Assembly: GCF_022458985.1 (NCBI RefSeq)
Contig: NC_061791.1
Coordinates: 460,001-524,000, forward strand
DNA length: 64,000 nucleotides
Reading direction: 5' to 3'
Origin: Mugil cephalus
Taxonomy: Eukaryota; Chordata; Actinopteri; Mugiliformes; Mugilidae
Shown here: positions 24,014-33,295 of the stretch, one piece after another
How positions within the stretch are numbered: position 1 is the stretch's first letter
How the letters are laid out: each line of letters begins with the position of its first letter
Notes under the pieces: generated by a model
What the model was told of the DNA's origin: nothing
The model's input: the letters and a program-made list of their open reading frames with translations, nothing else
Database searches by the model: none
Position numbers and translations under genes: made by a program

Positions 24014-24209
24014 CCCCGCCCACTCAGCCCCGCCCCCCAAACCGAGTTCTTAGGGCAGCCATGATCTTTTCCACCCATCGATCGGGACGAAGCGAGAGGC
24101 TCCACTCGATTCAAGTATTTTTTAAACCCAACACCTACAGTGCTTACGAGATTTCTTTTTTTAAGTTCTTTTCTATTTATTCTTGGCCTTAATGTATTTA
24201 TTACAAGAA

Positions 24210-24265
24210 GTTAGCGGCGGCGTTAGCGGCGTTAGCGGCGTTAGCGGCGTTAGCGGCGTTAGCAG
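24210..24265 (+). repeat. 9-bp repeat GTTAGCGGC in phf21b 3' region
   Basis: About six units. Confidence 0.85.
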
Positions 24266-26470
24266 CGCTGCTCCACCAGATGTTTCCCTTTTTTAAAGCC
24301 AGGTCTAATTGTTGTGGTGCGTTGAGAGCGAGCGTAGGTAGATGTACAGCGACGATATATCGAGTAGATGTTTGTTCTCATTCTCCTGCGAACAATGTTT
24401 TTTGCCATAAGAATTCAGGAAATGTTTTTTCATCGTGTATGTGAACGCATACGAGCCTTCAAACAAAAACAGAGAGTAACTTTTTTCAGTATTAATAGAG
24501 TTAAAGAAGAAGTCAAAGAAAAAAAGTATTTAAGATAAAAAAAAAGTACAGAAATTAGCATTTCTAGTGGAGATTTTAGTATTTTCATGCTGATGCCTGT
24601 TGATAAATGTTGGAGTATTCGAGGGGTCACTGTACATACGCTGTATTATTATCTTCATCATCATCATCATCATCATCATCGCGGGTTTGTTCGGTTTTTA
24701 ACTTTACGGAGTCACACCTCTGAAGCCGAGACGCCTCCTTTAAGTTTCTGTGATGGAAACAAACACTAGTGGAGCAGGAAGAGTTTAGCCGTTAGCCGTG
24801 AAGCTAGTTTAGCCGGAGCCAATCAGCTGTTTGTGGGCGGGGCTTCAGGTGGTTTTGCTTCCATCACAGGACGTGTTTAAAGGAGCGTCCTTAGTTCCAG
24901 CTGCACTCGTCCTCTCTCCGTCCTTTCCCCCTTTAACCAGGACAAATATGCCAAAAACCTTCGTCTGTGTGTCTGTGCTGGGGGGTCGAGCCCCCCCCCC
25001 CCCCCGTCCCCGCCTCTTTTCTATGTTTTTAATCCGACACATGAACACATGAACACATGAACACTGCCTCAAGTACAAACACGTCCAGGTTCTGCTCTTT
25101 GTTGCGTCTAATTATTATTTTGTATTTTTAGTTTTTAAATGAATCAGAAATGGGACGACTCTGTCAAACTGCAACAACTCTGACTGTCGCTGGAGCCGGT
25201 CCAGACCCGGTCCTGGTTCTGGTCCGGCTCCTCGTGTCTCACTAGTCTTCCTGCTGGTCCAGAGAGGTTCCATTTTAGTGTCGCGTAGGTTTTCTTTGAC
25301 CTGTTGTCACCTGTCGGTCCAGGTGCAGGTTTCTGATGCACAAACATGAACAAACGGTCGGAAAGAATAAAAAAGAATAAACGCCTTTTATCAGGAGCAG
25401 AAAGAAGCGTTCAGACTGAGAGGAGGTGGTTCTGGTTCTGGTTCTGGTTTAGTTTGAGTCATATCAGGTCACATCCAGACGAGCAATACGACAAAAACAC
25501 TCGATTTAAAGTCGGACCGGACGCGTTCAGGTTCAACGCTCGGCTGCTACAAACGCGTTGAAGAAAAAAGAAACAGAATAAAACGTCCTGATTCATTCAC
25601 TGTAGAGGAGGAGGCGTTCAGGGCGCGCAGGACAGACGGGCGCTGACTCGTCTGTAACAGAGGAGGGAGGCTGGTTCTTCACCATCGAGACTAAACTCAA
25701 ACAAACGTCACGAACAGAAACTTTTTAAAAAAACATGAAGCTACGTAGCTAACGCCTGGATGCTAACGTTCATTTAAATCCACCACAATAATAATAATGA
25801 TAATAACAACAGACACAGAAATAATAAATGTTCTTCTTCTAGATAATAAACTTTTATACCAAATGTTGAACAAGAATAAGAGACGATATGAAACCGTTTA
25901 AACACGTCTTCATTCAGATTCCGGGGTTCGTTTGAGTTAAATCATTAATTAGGATCATTTAAATGTGACGGTACCAGATGAATCATTGATCATGTTTAGT
26001 CTCGTTGGTTTGGCCCCGCCCCCTCCATGCCCCGCCCCCTCCATGCCCCGCCCCCCGGATCAAACCCGTCTATCACGTTTAAACAGACTTTGCCTTTTAA
26101 AACGAATCCAGTCATGATCAGATGAAGCTGAATGTGCCATGTGATGCATATCGAGTTCATATCGCTGCCTCCAGAAAACAGAAGGAAAATAACAGACCCC
26201 CCCTTTAAATAAATCCCCCCCTCCTCCCTCCTCCCTCCATCTCTTCATCCGTTTCTACAAATCTTCTCCGGGAGAAACTGTGCAGTAAACAGATCTATTT
26301 TAATACACGACACGACATTTGAACAAAAAAGAAGAAACATTTTTATATTCTTTTATCAAGGAGCAAAAAAATAAAGAAATGAATAAAAGAGGAGGAGGAG
26401 GAGGAGAACGTTGGGTTCTCCATGGTTCCAGTTCTACATCCTGACTCTAGCTTAACGTTGATGTTCTTTT

Positions 26471-26490
26471 GCCACAAGGAGGCGCTGGTG
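26471..26490 (+). promoter_or_regulatory. CTCF-like motif between the convergent genes
   Basis: gccacaaggaggcgctggtg fits the CTCF core CCACNAGGNGGCGCT closely. It lies between the two gene ends. Motif match only. Confidence 0.4.
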
Positions 26491-26826
26491 TGAGTGGGAC
26501 TGAAGTGTGTGTCCAGTGGGTAGTGCTGTATAGGAACGTGTTTGTCTTAAATAAATATGCCAACGTAGTTTCTTTTTCTTTACGATGCATTAAACCGACC
26601 GAGGTGAAGGAAGGAGGAAAGTAGTCTCACCCTTTTGTACCAAGTTCTTACAAAAAATGAATCATTAATAAACAAAGTTCAACAACTAACGAGTCGATTC
26701 CAGGGTTTGTTTTTATTCACCATCAGCTGATCCTCCCTCCCCTCCCTCCCCTCCCTCCCCCCCACCCGTCCCCCCTCCCTCTGAGTTCATATTTAAAGTT
26801 TAATGCAGAAACAGAAAGTTGAGTTG

Positions 26827-26841
26827 AATAAAGACTTTATT
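26827..26841. promoter_or_regulatory. Overlapping poly(A) signals on both strands
   Basis: AATAAAGACTTTATT reads AATAAA on + (26827-26832) and AATAAA on - (26836-26841). It sits between the convergent phf21b and arhgap8, so it could end either transcript. Placement is seen; use is inferred. Confidence 0.4.
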
Positions 26842-27137
26842 TAATTTATTGAACCAGAAGCTGCTTATTATTATTATAATTATTCATTTTATCAGTAAAT
26901 ATTTTATAAACTGGTTCGTCCAGTTTCTTTTTAGTGTTTTAAAACGAATCCAAAACAATATAATTGAAAATGTGCAAAAACCTCAAAGAACATTTTATAT
27001 AAAAGTTTTACAACAAACAAATTAAATATAAAAATATATATAAAAAATAAATCTGTCTTTAAATGCGTCCAATCGTCTCTGTCTGAAGACGGATCCGTCT
27101 CCTGAGAGAAGGTCCATCCCCAGAGGAGTGAGGGGCG
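26842..27137. other. arhgap8 3' region
   Basis: AT-rich sequence downstream of the minisatellite. A possible terminal-exon acceptor on - (TTCTCTCAG before GAGACGGATC, near 27105) leads into AT-rich sequence with no family resemblance, so no exon is called. Confidence 0.4.
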
Positions 27138-27432
27138 GGGCAGGGGGCGGAGTCAGGGTGTTACCTGGGCAGACAGGGGGCAGAGTCAGGGTGTTACCTG
27201 GGTGGGGGCATAGAGGGGCGGAGTCAGGGTGGGGCAAGAGGGGGCGGAGTCAGGGTGTTACCTTGAGGGGCGGAGTCAGGGTGTTACCTGGGCAGACAGG
27301 GGGCAGAGTCAGGGTGTTACCTGGGTGGGGGCATAGAGGGGCGGAGTCAGGGTGTTACCTGACCGGGGGGGCGGAGTCAGGGTGTTACCTGGGCGGGGGG
27401 GCGGAGTCAGGGTGTTACCTGGCCGGGGGGGC
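27138..27432 (-). repeat. Minisatellite of about 30 bp overlapping the arhgap8 splice donor
   Basis: Eight copies of GGTGTTACCT with GGGGCGGAGTCAG spacers on +, so the - strand shows CAGGTAACACC eight times. The copy at 27411-27420 is the exon border. Spacer length varies. Confidence 0.9.
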
Positions 27433-27604
27433 AGCGGGAGCCGAAGACGGTGGGGAAATGTTCGATGAGGATCTCGGTGAAGATGTTCAGCGGCGTCAGA
27501 GCCGACAGAGAAATGGACGAGTGACGAGGCCAAACCAGGTTCACACCAAACACACAGGACAAGTTGGACGCACTCATCTTGTTGGCGATGCTCTCCTGGG
27601 ACAC
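27407..27604 (-). CDS. arhgap8: arhgap8 last recognisable coding exon
   Basis: [20 protein letters not shown], then VNLVW with the RhoGAP Asn (N387), to [14 protein letters not shown] consensus donor CAG/GTAACA lies at 27419/27418. If it is not used, translation adds Val-Thr-Pro and stops at TGA 27409-27407. The exon edge is itself a unit of the adjoining minisatellite. Human ARHGAP8 has a further Pro-rich tail of about 45 residues that I could not find here. Confidence 0.9.
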   Translation of the reverse strand: MSQESIANKMSASNLSCVFGVNLVWPRHSSISLSALTPLNIFTEILIEHFPTVFGSRCPPGQVTP

Positions 27605-30600
27605 CTGAGACAAGGAGACAAGGAGACAACAGCTGATCAGATGTAGATGTAGTTCCCTGGTTGACCTGAAGGTGTCCTCAGTGGTTCATCATCAGATGAA
27701 ATTAGCTTCATGTCCAAAATAAAATATATTTAAAAAAACAGCGACGCTGCAGAAAATCAGCCTCAAAGGTTTTAATTCTGAAATGAAAACTTTATGAGTT
27801 AAATGAAGATTTAGAAAAAACAAACCTGATTATTTTGTTTTAAATGTGTTTTAATACAGAACTAATTCAGTTCATTCCTGTTTGTATATTTGTCAGAACT
27901 TTGTACTTTGTTCTGTTTGATTCTATTACAGTTCTTTAATCTTATTTTTTATTCTTGTTACGTTTCTGTATCTGTGATGTTTCAAACTTTCCCACTGTGG
28001 AACAAACGGAGGCTTTTTCTATTCTAATCCTCCCTGGAGTTAAGACCAGGTGAGTTAAAGCTGGTCCAGGTGAGACCAGGTGAGACCAGGTGAGACCAGG
28101 TTTGGTGTGAACAGGAAGTGAAGCGTGGATCGGGGTCGTACCATGTGGAGGAAGCTCAGCAGGTATTTGGCTACGATGAAGTTGTGTTCAGGGAGACTCT
28201 CCATGATCTGTTTACACCTGGTCACCCTCAGACTGCTGTTCACACCTGGACAGGTAGATCACAGCTGTTAGGCCCTGTAACCTGATGATGAAGGTGAAGG
28301 AGATGATGAAGACTCACTGAGGATCTCCTGGACCTGGTTATAGACCCTGAAGGTGAGAAGAGGCTCAGGAAGTTCTCTGAGGAACGTCTTCAGGATCACG
28401 GCAGGAACGTGGACGTCCTGGTACTGAGCGAAGTCCACGGGTTTCCCTGGAACCACAACACAGCTGATCACAACAACACCAAAGAAGAAGAAGAAACGCA
28501 GAATAAAACCAAAGAAGAAGAAGAAACGGAGCCAAAAACCTGATGAAGAAGAAGAAGAAGATGAGGAGCTAGAGGAGGAGGAGGAGGAGCAGCAGCAGCA
28601 GGAGGAGGAGCAGGAGGAGGAGGAGCAGGAGCAGGAGGAGCAGGAGGAGGCCGATGTCTCTCACCCAGGTTGTAGAGTTTCTGAACGTCCTTGATGATCT
28701 GGACTCGGACCGAGCGTCTGAAGAGTCCCTCTGTCCTCAGACCTGAAACAGAAGGAGGACGTCAGAGACCTGAGAGACACCTTCATCAGGAGGAGGAGGA
28801 GGATGATGAAGATGAAGATGATGAAGAGGAGGATGATGAAGATGAAGATGATGAAGATGAAGGTCACCGTTCTGCTTGAGGAAGGAAACCGTCTGAGAAA
28901 CGACCGGAGGAATCACGGCTCCTCGGTTCTTCTCTCTGATGCTGAGAGGAAACAGGAGGTTGGTTAATGGTGGGGGGGTTTAATGGGGGGGTAGATGGAG
29001 GGGGGGGGGGGGGGGGGGGGTAACTCACTACTGCAGACTGACTCCAAACTGCTGGGTGGGCAGAGGTGGTCGAGGGGGGGGTTTGTTGACGGGGGGGCGG
29101 GGGGCTCCTGATTGGTCGGCTCGTAGCTTCTCATCATGTCTGAGGAACAGGTCACATGACAGTTTGTTAATTTAAATAAAGGAACCTTCACACTAACGTT
29201 TTACTACAGAACCTGAACGCTACGAGAACAGAACCAGAGAAGAAGAAGAAGAGGAAGAACCTGAGGACGGGAGGAGGGATGATGAGCTGCTCATAGTTCA
29301 GATGATCCTTCAGTTCAGCCAGATAGTTCACATACATCAGCTTCTGTCCGAACTTATGACTGCACACAAAACCACAGAGGAAGAAAAGAGTGAAGAGAAA
29401 CAACACCAACAAAGAAGGTGTGACAGGTAATAGAGTAGAAGAAGAAGGTGTGACAGGAATAGGAGCGTAGAAGAAGAAGGTGTGACAGGTAATAGAAGAG
29501 TAGAAGAAGAAGATGTGACTGGTAATAGAAGAGTAGAAGAAGAAGGTGTGAGTGGGAATAGGAGCGTAGAAGAAGAAGATGTCGGGCGTTTGTACCTGAT
29601 CAGAGGTTTGAAGATGTTCCAGATGATCCTGATGAAGTTTGTTGGATGAACCACGTACAGAGTCTTCAGGTTCTTCTTGTATCTGTGGAGACGCGTCACA
29701 TTTCATTCATTCGTTCAGTCTGATATTTCCAGGTCCAGACTTTATGTGCGTCCGTACTTGCGGTCGAACTCGTTATAAGCTTCTCGTAACCATTTGACCG
29801 ACGGTTTGTTTCTGCTGCTCAGACCGTGATGGAAGTAAACCAGGATGTAGTCCATCTCCACGTACTGGTCCAGAGTGAACTTCAGGTACCTGCAGGACAC
29901 AACAACTGGACGTCAAACACAGGACCAGGACCTGGACCTGGACCAGGACCTAGGACCAGGACCTAGACCTAGGACCAGGACCTAGGACCAGGCTAGGACT
30001 AGCAGACTAGGCGGACCGGACAGGGCGGGACAGGACAGACCTAGGCCGGACCAGGGACAGGCCTAGGCCGAGGCTAGGACCTAGACCGGGACCTAAGCAG
30101 GACTGGACCAGACAAGAGGGTCTCGTACTCCAGCAGACGTCGATGATCGAGCTGATGAGACGGAGGGAGGCAACAGCTGCTGAAGGTGATTAACTTCCTG
30201 CCGTAGTTGTCGTCACCTGAAGAAGAAACAGACACTTTAACACATTAAAGATGTTTATATTTATTTAAAAAGACAGAAAAAAATAATCAAAACAAGAACA
30301 AACTTTTAAATGAAAAACTGAGTCTGTGACTAATATTTAAATGAGTTTATGATCTGAGACATAAATAAGAACCAGTGATTGACTGTGTCCAGTAAAGGAA
30401 ACATCTACTGTCTTATTATTATTATTATTATTATTATTATTTTCATTATTTTCTCTGGCTCCATTAAAGCAGCAGCAGCTCTGATGCTGCAGGGATCAGG
30501 TTTAGTATAAAACCTTCATGTCTTTAGTTGGACGTTGTGACTGACCTGAGACCTGGATGATGCCGTGTCGGGCCACGTCGTAGAACGGGTGGGACGGGTC

Positions 30601-32128
30601 CAGGTGGGACGGGTCCGGGCTGGAGGTGGAGGTCTGAGGACCTGATGGAGCCTCGGGGACGTTTCTGTCTTCATTCTGTTGAAGTTCTGTCACATTAAAG
30701 CAGGAGATTGATTTTATCTTTAAACAAGTTTGTTTCTGATATTAATCTTTTATTATTTTTATTTTTGTGTCTTTTTTCTTTTTATGTGATGTTGTTATTA
30801 TTATTATTGTTGTTATTATTGTTGTTGTTGTTGTTATTATTATTATTGTTGTTATTATTGTTGTTATTATTGTTGTTGTTGTTGTTGTTGTTATTTTTAT
30901 TATTATTGTTGTTGTTGTTATTTTTATTATTATTGTTGTTGTTGTTGTTGTTGTTATTTTTATTTTTATTATTATTGTTGTTGTTGTTGTTGTTGTTGTT
31001 ATTTTTATTTTTATTATTATTGTTGTTGTTGTTATTGGCAGACAGAGAGGACTCCTCCTCCTCCTCCTCCTCCTCCTGGACGGTTTAAAGGAGGAATGAG
31101 TTCAGACCAGAGATCATATAAATGGATAACGGACTACAAACATGGATAAAGGACTACAAACATGGATGACGCACTACAAACACATAAACTAGTGATGGTT
31201 AGGCTCCTCCCCCTGGTCTAATGACTTCCTTATCGCCTGTGATGGTGGAGCCAGTGAACTGGGTGGAAACTCTAAATATTTAAAGTTTGTCTCAGAGGAA
31301 GTTTGGTGATAAACACAGTCGCTGATAAGAGACGGAAACTGAAGAACAAACACTCTTTGGTTCAGATCAACAGTCACAGGAAACAGTCTCTGCTCCTGGA
31401 GCGAAGAGTCACAGAGAAACTCCACACGATTCAAACACTTTTCATTTGACACGTTGGTTTGTTCTGAACGAGTTGATCATTAACGAGACTCATGTTCACC
31501 TCCTCACATCTGCTTTACACCACGAAACAAACACAAACACAAACACAAACCATCTCTGCTCTGGAACCAGTTTACAACCTGATCATTAAATCTTTAAATA
31601 AATCAGAGGATCAAATAAACCAGAGACAAAAGACAAAGACATTCTGACGTTTAAACTCATGAGACGGAAAAAATCATTTATAAAAAATCATCTTCTAGTT
31701 CACTGCTTCTCCTGCTCCTTCATTTTAAATGTACAACTATGAAAACACCAGAGCAGGACAAAACTAAACTATAAAGGAGGTATAAGAAGGAGGAGAGGAA
31801 AGATGAGGAGGAGGAAGAGAATAAGACAGAGGAGAAGAAGTGACAATGAAAAGAAAAGTGGGAAGAAGAAGAAAAGAAGATGATAAAGGAAAAGAGGTAA
31901 AAGAAGAACAAGTCTCATCTCATCCTCAGAGTCTGACCCTAGATTATTATTATTATAAAACAATGTTATATCTATCTATCTATCTATCTATATATCTATC
32001 TATATATAGATATATATATAGATATAACCCCCCCTTCTCCTCCTCCTCTTAAATAACTGGTTGTTCTTGAACTCACCTCGCTCCGCCAGCTGCTCCAGGT
32101 GTGAGGAGGAGTTCATGGAGGAGTTCAT
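27407..32128 (-). CDS. arhgap8: arhgap8, Rho GTPase-activating protein 8 (12 coding exons)
   Basis: Cytoplasmic GTPase-activating protein for Rho-family GTPases, related to p50RhoGAP/ARHGAP1. Coding exons, 5' to 3' on -: 32128-32077, 30686-30546, 30216-30129, 29889-29758, 29682-29596, 29359-29261, 29139-29029, 28941-28868, 28742-28665, 28446-28318, 28245-28142, 27604-27407. All junctions are GT-AG and in phase, giving 430 residues, close to the roughly 430-460 usual for the family. Residues about 50-200 form the BCH/Sec14-like lipid-binding domain, about 215-235 a Pro-rich linker ([20 protein letters not shown]), and about 237-425 the RhoGAP domain. The arginine finger R270 (GLFRRS), K307 and R311 (LKTFLRELP) and N387 (FGVNL) are present, so it should be active. 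The stop assumes read-through of the last donor; a further 3' exon may exist. Confidence 0.93.
28142..28245 (-). CDS. arhgap8: arhgap8 exon, 104 nt, RhoGAP
   Basis: [20 protein letters not shown] and [14 protein letters not shown], the LPxxN..xxxYLxxFLH block. Donor GTACGA. Confidence 0.96.
28318..28446 (-). CDS. arhgap8: arhgap8 exon, 129 nt, RhoGAP core
   Basis: [20 protein letters not shown] and [12 protein letters not shown]: the RhoGAP signature LKxFLRELPxPLL with K307 and R311. Donor GTGAGT. Confidence 0.97.
28490..28865 (+). repeat. Purine-rich low-complexity tracts in arhgap8 introns
   Basis: Runs of GAAGAA and GGAGGAGCA at about 28485-28650, and GATGAA/GATGAG at 28790-28862, flanking the exon 28665-28742. 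On the - strand these are pyrimidine tracts; the second supports the acceptor side of the exon. Confidence 0.8.
28665..28742 (-). CDS. arhgap8: arhgap8 exon, 78 nt, arginine finger
   Basis: [20 protein letters not shown] and QKLYNLG. Carries the catalytic arginine finger GLFR (R270). Donor GTGAGA. Confidence 0.96.
28868..28941 (-). CDS. arhgap8: arhgap8 exon, 74 nt, RhoGAP start
   Basis: [20 protein letters not shown] and LKQN; start of the RhoGAP fold. Donor GTGACC. Confidence 0.94.
29000..29020 (+). repeat. G homopolymer, 21 nt, beside an arhgap8 donor
   Basis: Uninterrupted G run on +, i.e. C run just inside the intron after the exon ending at 29029. Length is likely unreliable or polymorphic. 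Confidence 0.85.
29029..29139 (-). CDS. arhgap8: arhgap8 exon, 111 nt, proline-rich linker
   Basis: [11 protein letters not shown], then [20 protein letters not shown]. The PPPRPPLP segment is a likely SH3-binding site, as in family members. The donor GTGAGT is followed within nine bases on the - strand by a run of 21 C. Confidence 0.95.
29261..29359 (-). CDS. arhgap8: arhgap8 exon, 99 nt, end of BCH domain
   Basis: [20 protein letters not shown] and IPPPVLR. Matches the KFGxKxxYVNYLSEL and QLxIPxxVL blocks of ARHGAP1/8. Donor GTTCTT is non-consensus after +2. Confidence 0.95.
29398..29580 (+). repeat. Degenerate repeat of GAAGAAGGTGTGACAGG in an arhgap8 intron
   Basis: Five imperfect units of about 33-40 bp combining GTAGAAGAAGAAGGTGTGA with CAGGTAATAG or GGGAATAGGAGC. 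Intronic only. Confidence 0.75.
29596..29682 (-). CDS. arhgap8: arhgap8 exon, 87 nt, BCH domain
   Basis: [20 protein letters not shown], then WNIFKPLIS: the conserved Sec14-like VVHPTxFI motif. Donor GTACAA. Confidence 0.96.
29758..29889 (-). CDS. arhgap8: arhgap8 exon, 132 nt, BCH domain core
   Basis: [20 protein letters not shown], then [20 protein letters not shown]: the diagnostic BCH core of ARHGAP1/ARHGAP8. Donor GTACGG. Confidence 0.96.
29915..30115 (+). repeat. Degenerate ACCAGGACCTAGG repeat in an arhgap8 intron
   Basis: Starts as clean CCAGGACCTGGA/CCAGGACCTAG units and decays into GC-rich irregular variants (AGGCCGGACC...). The decay pattern may reflect poor consensus sequence. 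Confidence 0.7.
30129..30216 (-). CDS. arhgap8: arhgap8 exon, 88 nt, BCH domain
   Basis: [20 protein letters not shown] and onward to RRLLE: conserved BCH block (GRxLITF, PPSHxLDHxRLLEYLK). Donor GTACGA. Confidence 0.94.
30413..30440 (+). repeat. ATT microsatellite in an arhgap8 intron
   Basis: About nine TTA/ATT units. Confidence 0.85.
30546..30686 (-). CDS. arhgap8: arhgap8 exon, 141 nt
   Basis: Acidic, Ser/Pro-rich linker with the near-repeat [10 protein letters not shown], then [14 protein letters not shown], the start of the BCH/Sec14-like domain. Donor GTCAGT. Confidence 0.92.
30786..31080 (+). repeat. TTG/TTA microsatellite block in first coding intron of arhgap8
   Basis: Alternating GTT and ATT triplet runs, ending in a CCT run (31052-31077). 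It gives spurious poly-Leu and Val/Ile frames. Confidence 0.9.
31962..32027 (+). repeat. TATC/TATA microsatellite
   Basis: CTAT tetranucleotides followed by a TATATAGA stretch, in the first coding intron of arhgap8. Confidence 0.9.
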
Positions 32129-32130
32129 CT
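32077..32130 (-). CDS. arhgap8: arhgap8 exon with start codon
   Basis: Acceptor TGCAG, then AG and ATG at 32128-32126. Reads [18 protein letters not shown] with the last codon split (donor GTGAGT). A tandem AACTCCTCC duplication gives MNSSMNSS, so the second ATG is an alternative start. Confidence 0.85.
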
Positions 32131-32434
32131 CTGCAGGAGGAGAAAACATTTAGTCACGTTCCTCTAATGAAACTCATGAACAGCTGATTCTGATGAACAG
32201 CTGATTCTCATGAACGAGTGTTAGCCTCGGCTAACCTCCAGCAGCTAACACCAATAAAGCTACATTTAGCATATTAGCCAACAAACACCTGAGCGGTTTG
32301 ATTAACTCCACAAAAAAACAGCGTGTAACATAAAAATTCGGTGAATTCTCCTCCGGTCGGAACCTCCTCCCTCCGGGACCCGGTACCGGAGCCGCGAGGA
32401 GCCGCTGAGGAGCCGGGACTCGGTAAAGTCTCAC

Positions 32435-32560
32435 CTGAAGCCGCAGGTTTGAGCCAGAAGTGGGACAGGTGAGAACAAGTTGGTCCAAACTTCCTCCAGT
32501 TCGCTCCGGGAGCGCGCGAGGGATGAGCCGTGCGCAAAAGAGCCGATTCTCTGTAGTGAA
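32435..32560 (-). promoter_or_regulatory. arhgap8: arhgap8 5' untranslated exon and CpG-rich promoter region
   Basis: On the - strand a good donor CTTCAG/GTGAGA lies at 32435/32434, the expected partner of the acceptor TGCAG at 32131. The surrounding 32330-32530 is CpG- and GC-rich, unlike the AT-rich flanks, fitting a vertebrate promoter. The 5' end is a guess; transposon-like sequence begins near 32520. Confidence 0.5.
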
Positions 32561-33295
32561 TCAGCAGAGTGAGTCATTCCCACGGAGCGAGAACCGACTC
32601 CTCTGGTTTTATCATTCACTCGTTCATTCAAGATCCAGGATCAGTTTATTGGTTCATAGAGAAACGAACCTGTTCAAGAGTCACGAGATACAAAAGAACA
32701 TGAACATCAGAATAAAATAAGAATGAGGTCGTAGTAAAACCTAAAACAAAAACGTACGGTTCAATTTACATGAAACACACAGTAAATAAACCCTTTTAGT
32801 TTGTGTCTGGTGAGAGGAGGACGAGGCAGGACTTAGTTTTTACTTTGTTTTCATGGCTGAACCATGTGATCAGACACGGATGAAGAACTAGAGACTCAGA
32901 CACAAAAGTAACTGGAGCAGAAGTAGAAATGTTCTTTAATTTGACACTGAAGTGACTCAGGTCATTTAATCACTGTAACGCAGCAGCAGAGTAAAAATAT
33001 TAAACTCATCAAAAATATGCAGTGAAGTGAAAGTGGAAGTAGGACAAAGTGATAAAGTTTTATTGAACTATTAAACATTAAGTTTTATTACAGAATAACT
33101 GCAGAGAAAGAGACGATTATTATTCTCCTCATTAAAACATTGACTCCAGGAAAAACTCATCCACTCACGAACCGTCTGTGTTATTAGCTAAAATATTCAG
33201 AATAATAATAAATAACGAGCCGTTCGGGAGCCGTTGCGAAAGAGTCGGTTCTCAGAAAAGAGCCGAACTACCCATCACTACTGCGCATGCTCAGA
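32520..33295. mobile_element. hAT-like non-autonomous element remnant (tentative)
   Basis: Left part has GAGCCGTGCGCAAAAGAGCC and GAGAACCGACTC; right end has GAGCCGTTCGGGAGCCGTTG and AAGAGCCGAACTACCCATCA. This GATGGGTAGTTCGGCTCTTTT-type terminus is common in teleost hAT-like elements. Ends are not exact and no clear target-site duplication was found. Confidence 0.4.

Larger units (their letters stand above)
24014..26690 (+). other. phf21b: phf21b 3' untranslated region, extent uncertain
   Basis: No gene is visible here. The sequence follows the phf21b stop and carries AATAAA at 25366, 25376 and 26667 on the + strand. The stretch before 26690 looks like an ordinary vertebrate 3' end. Contents include a 9-bp GTTAGCGGC repeat (24210-24265), a CAT run (about 24656-24680) and C-rich stretches. 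Which signal is used cannot be told from sequence. Confidence 0.45.

Noticed and set aside
30708..31099. Poly-Leu and poly-Val/Ile frames resembling membrane segments
   Set aside because: TTG/TTA microsatellite inside an arhgap8 intron.
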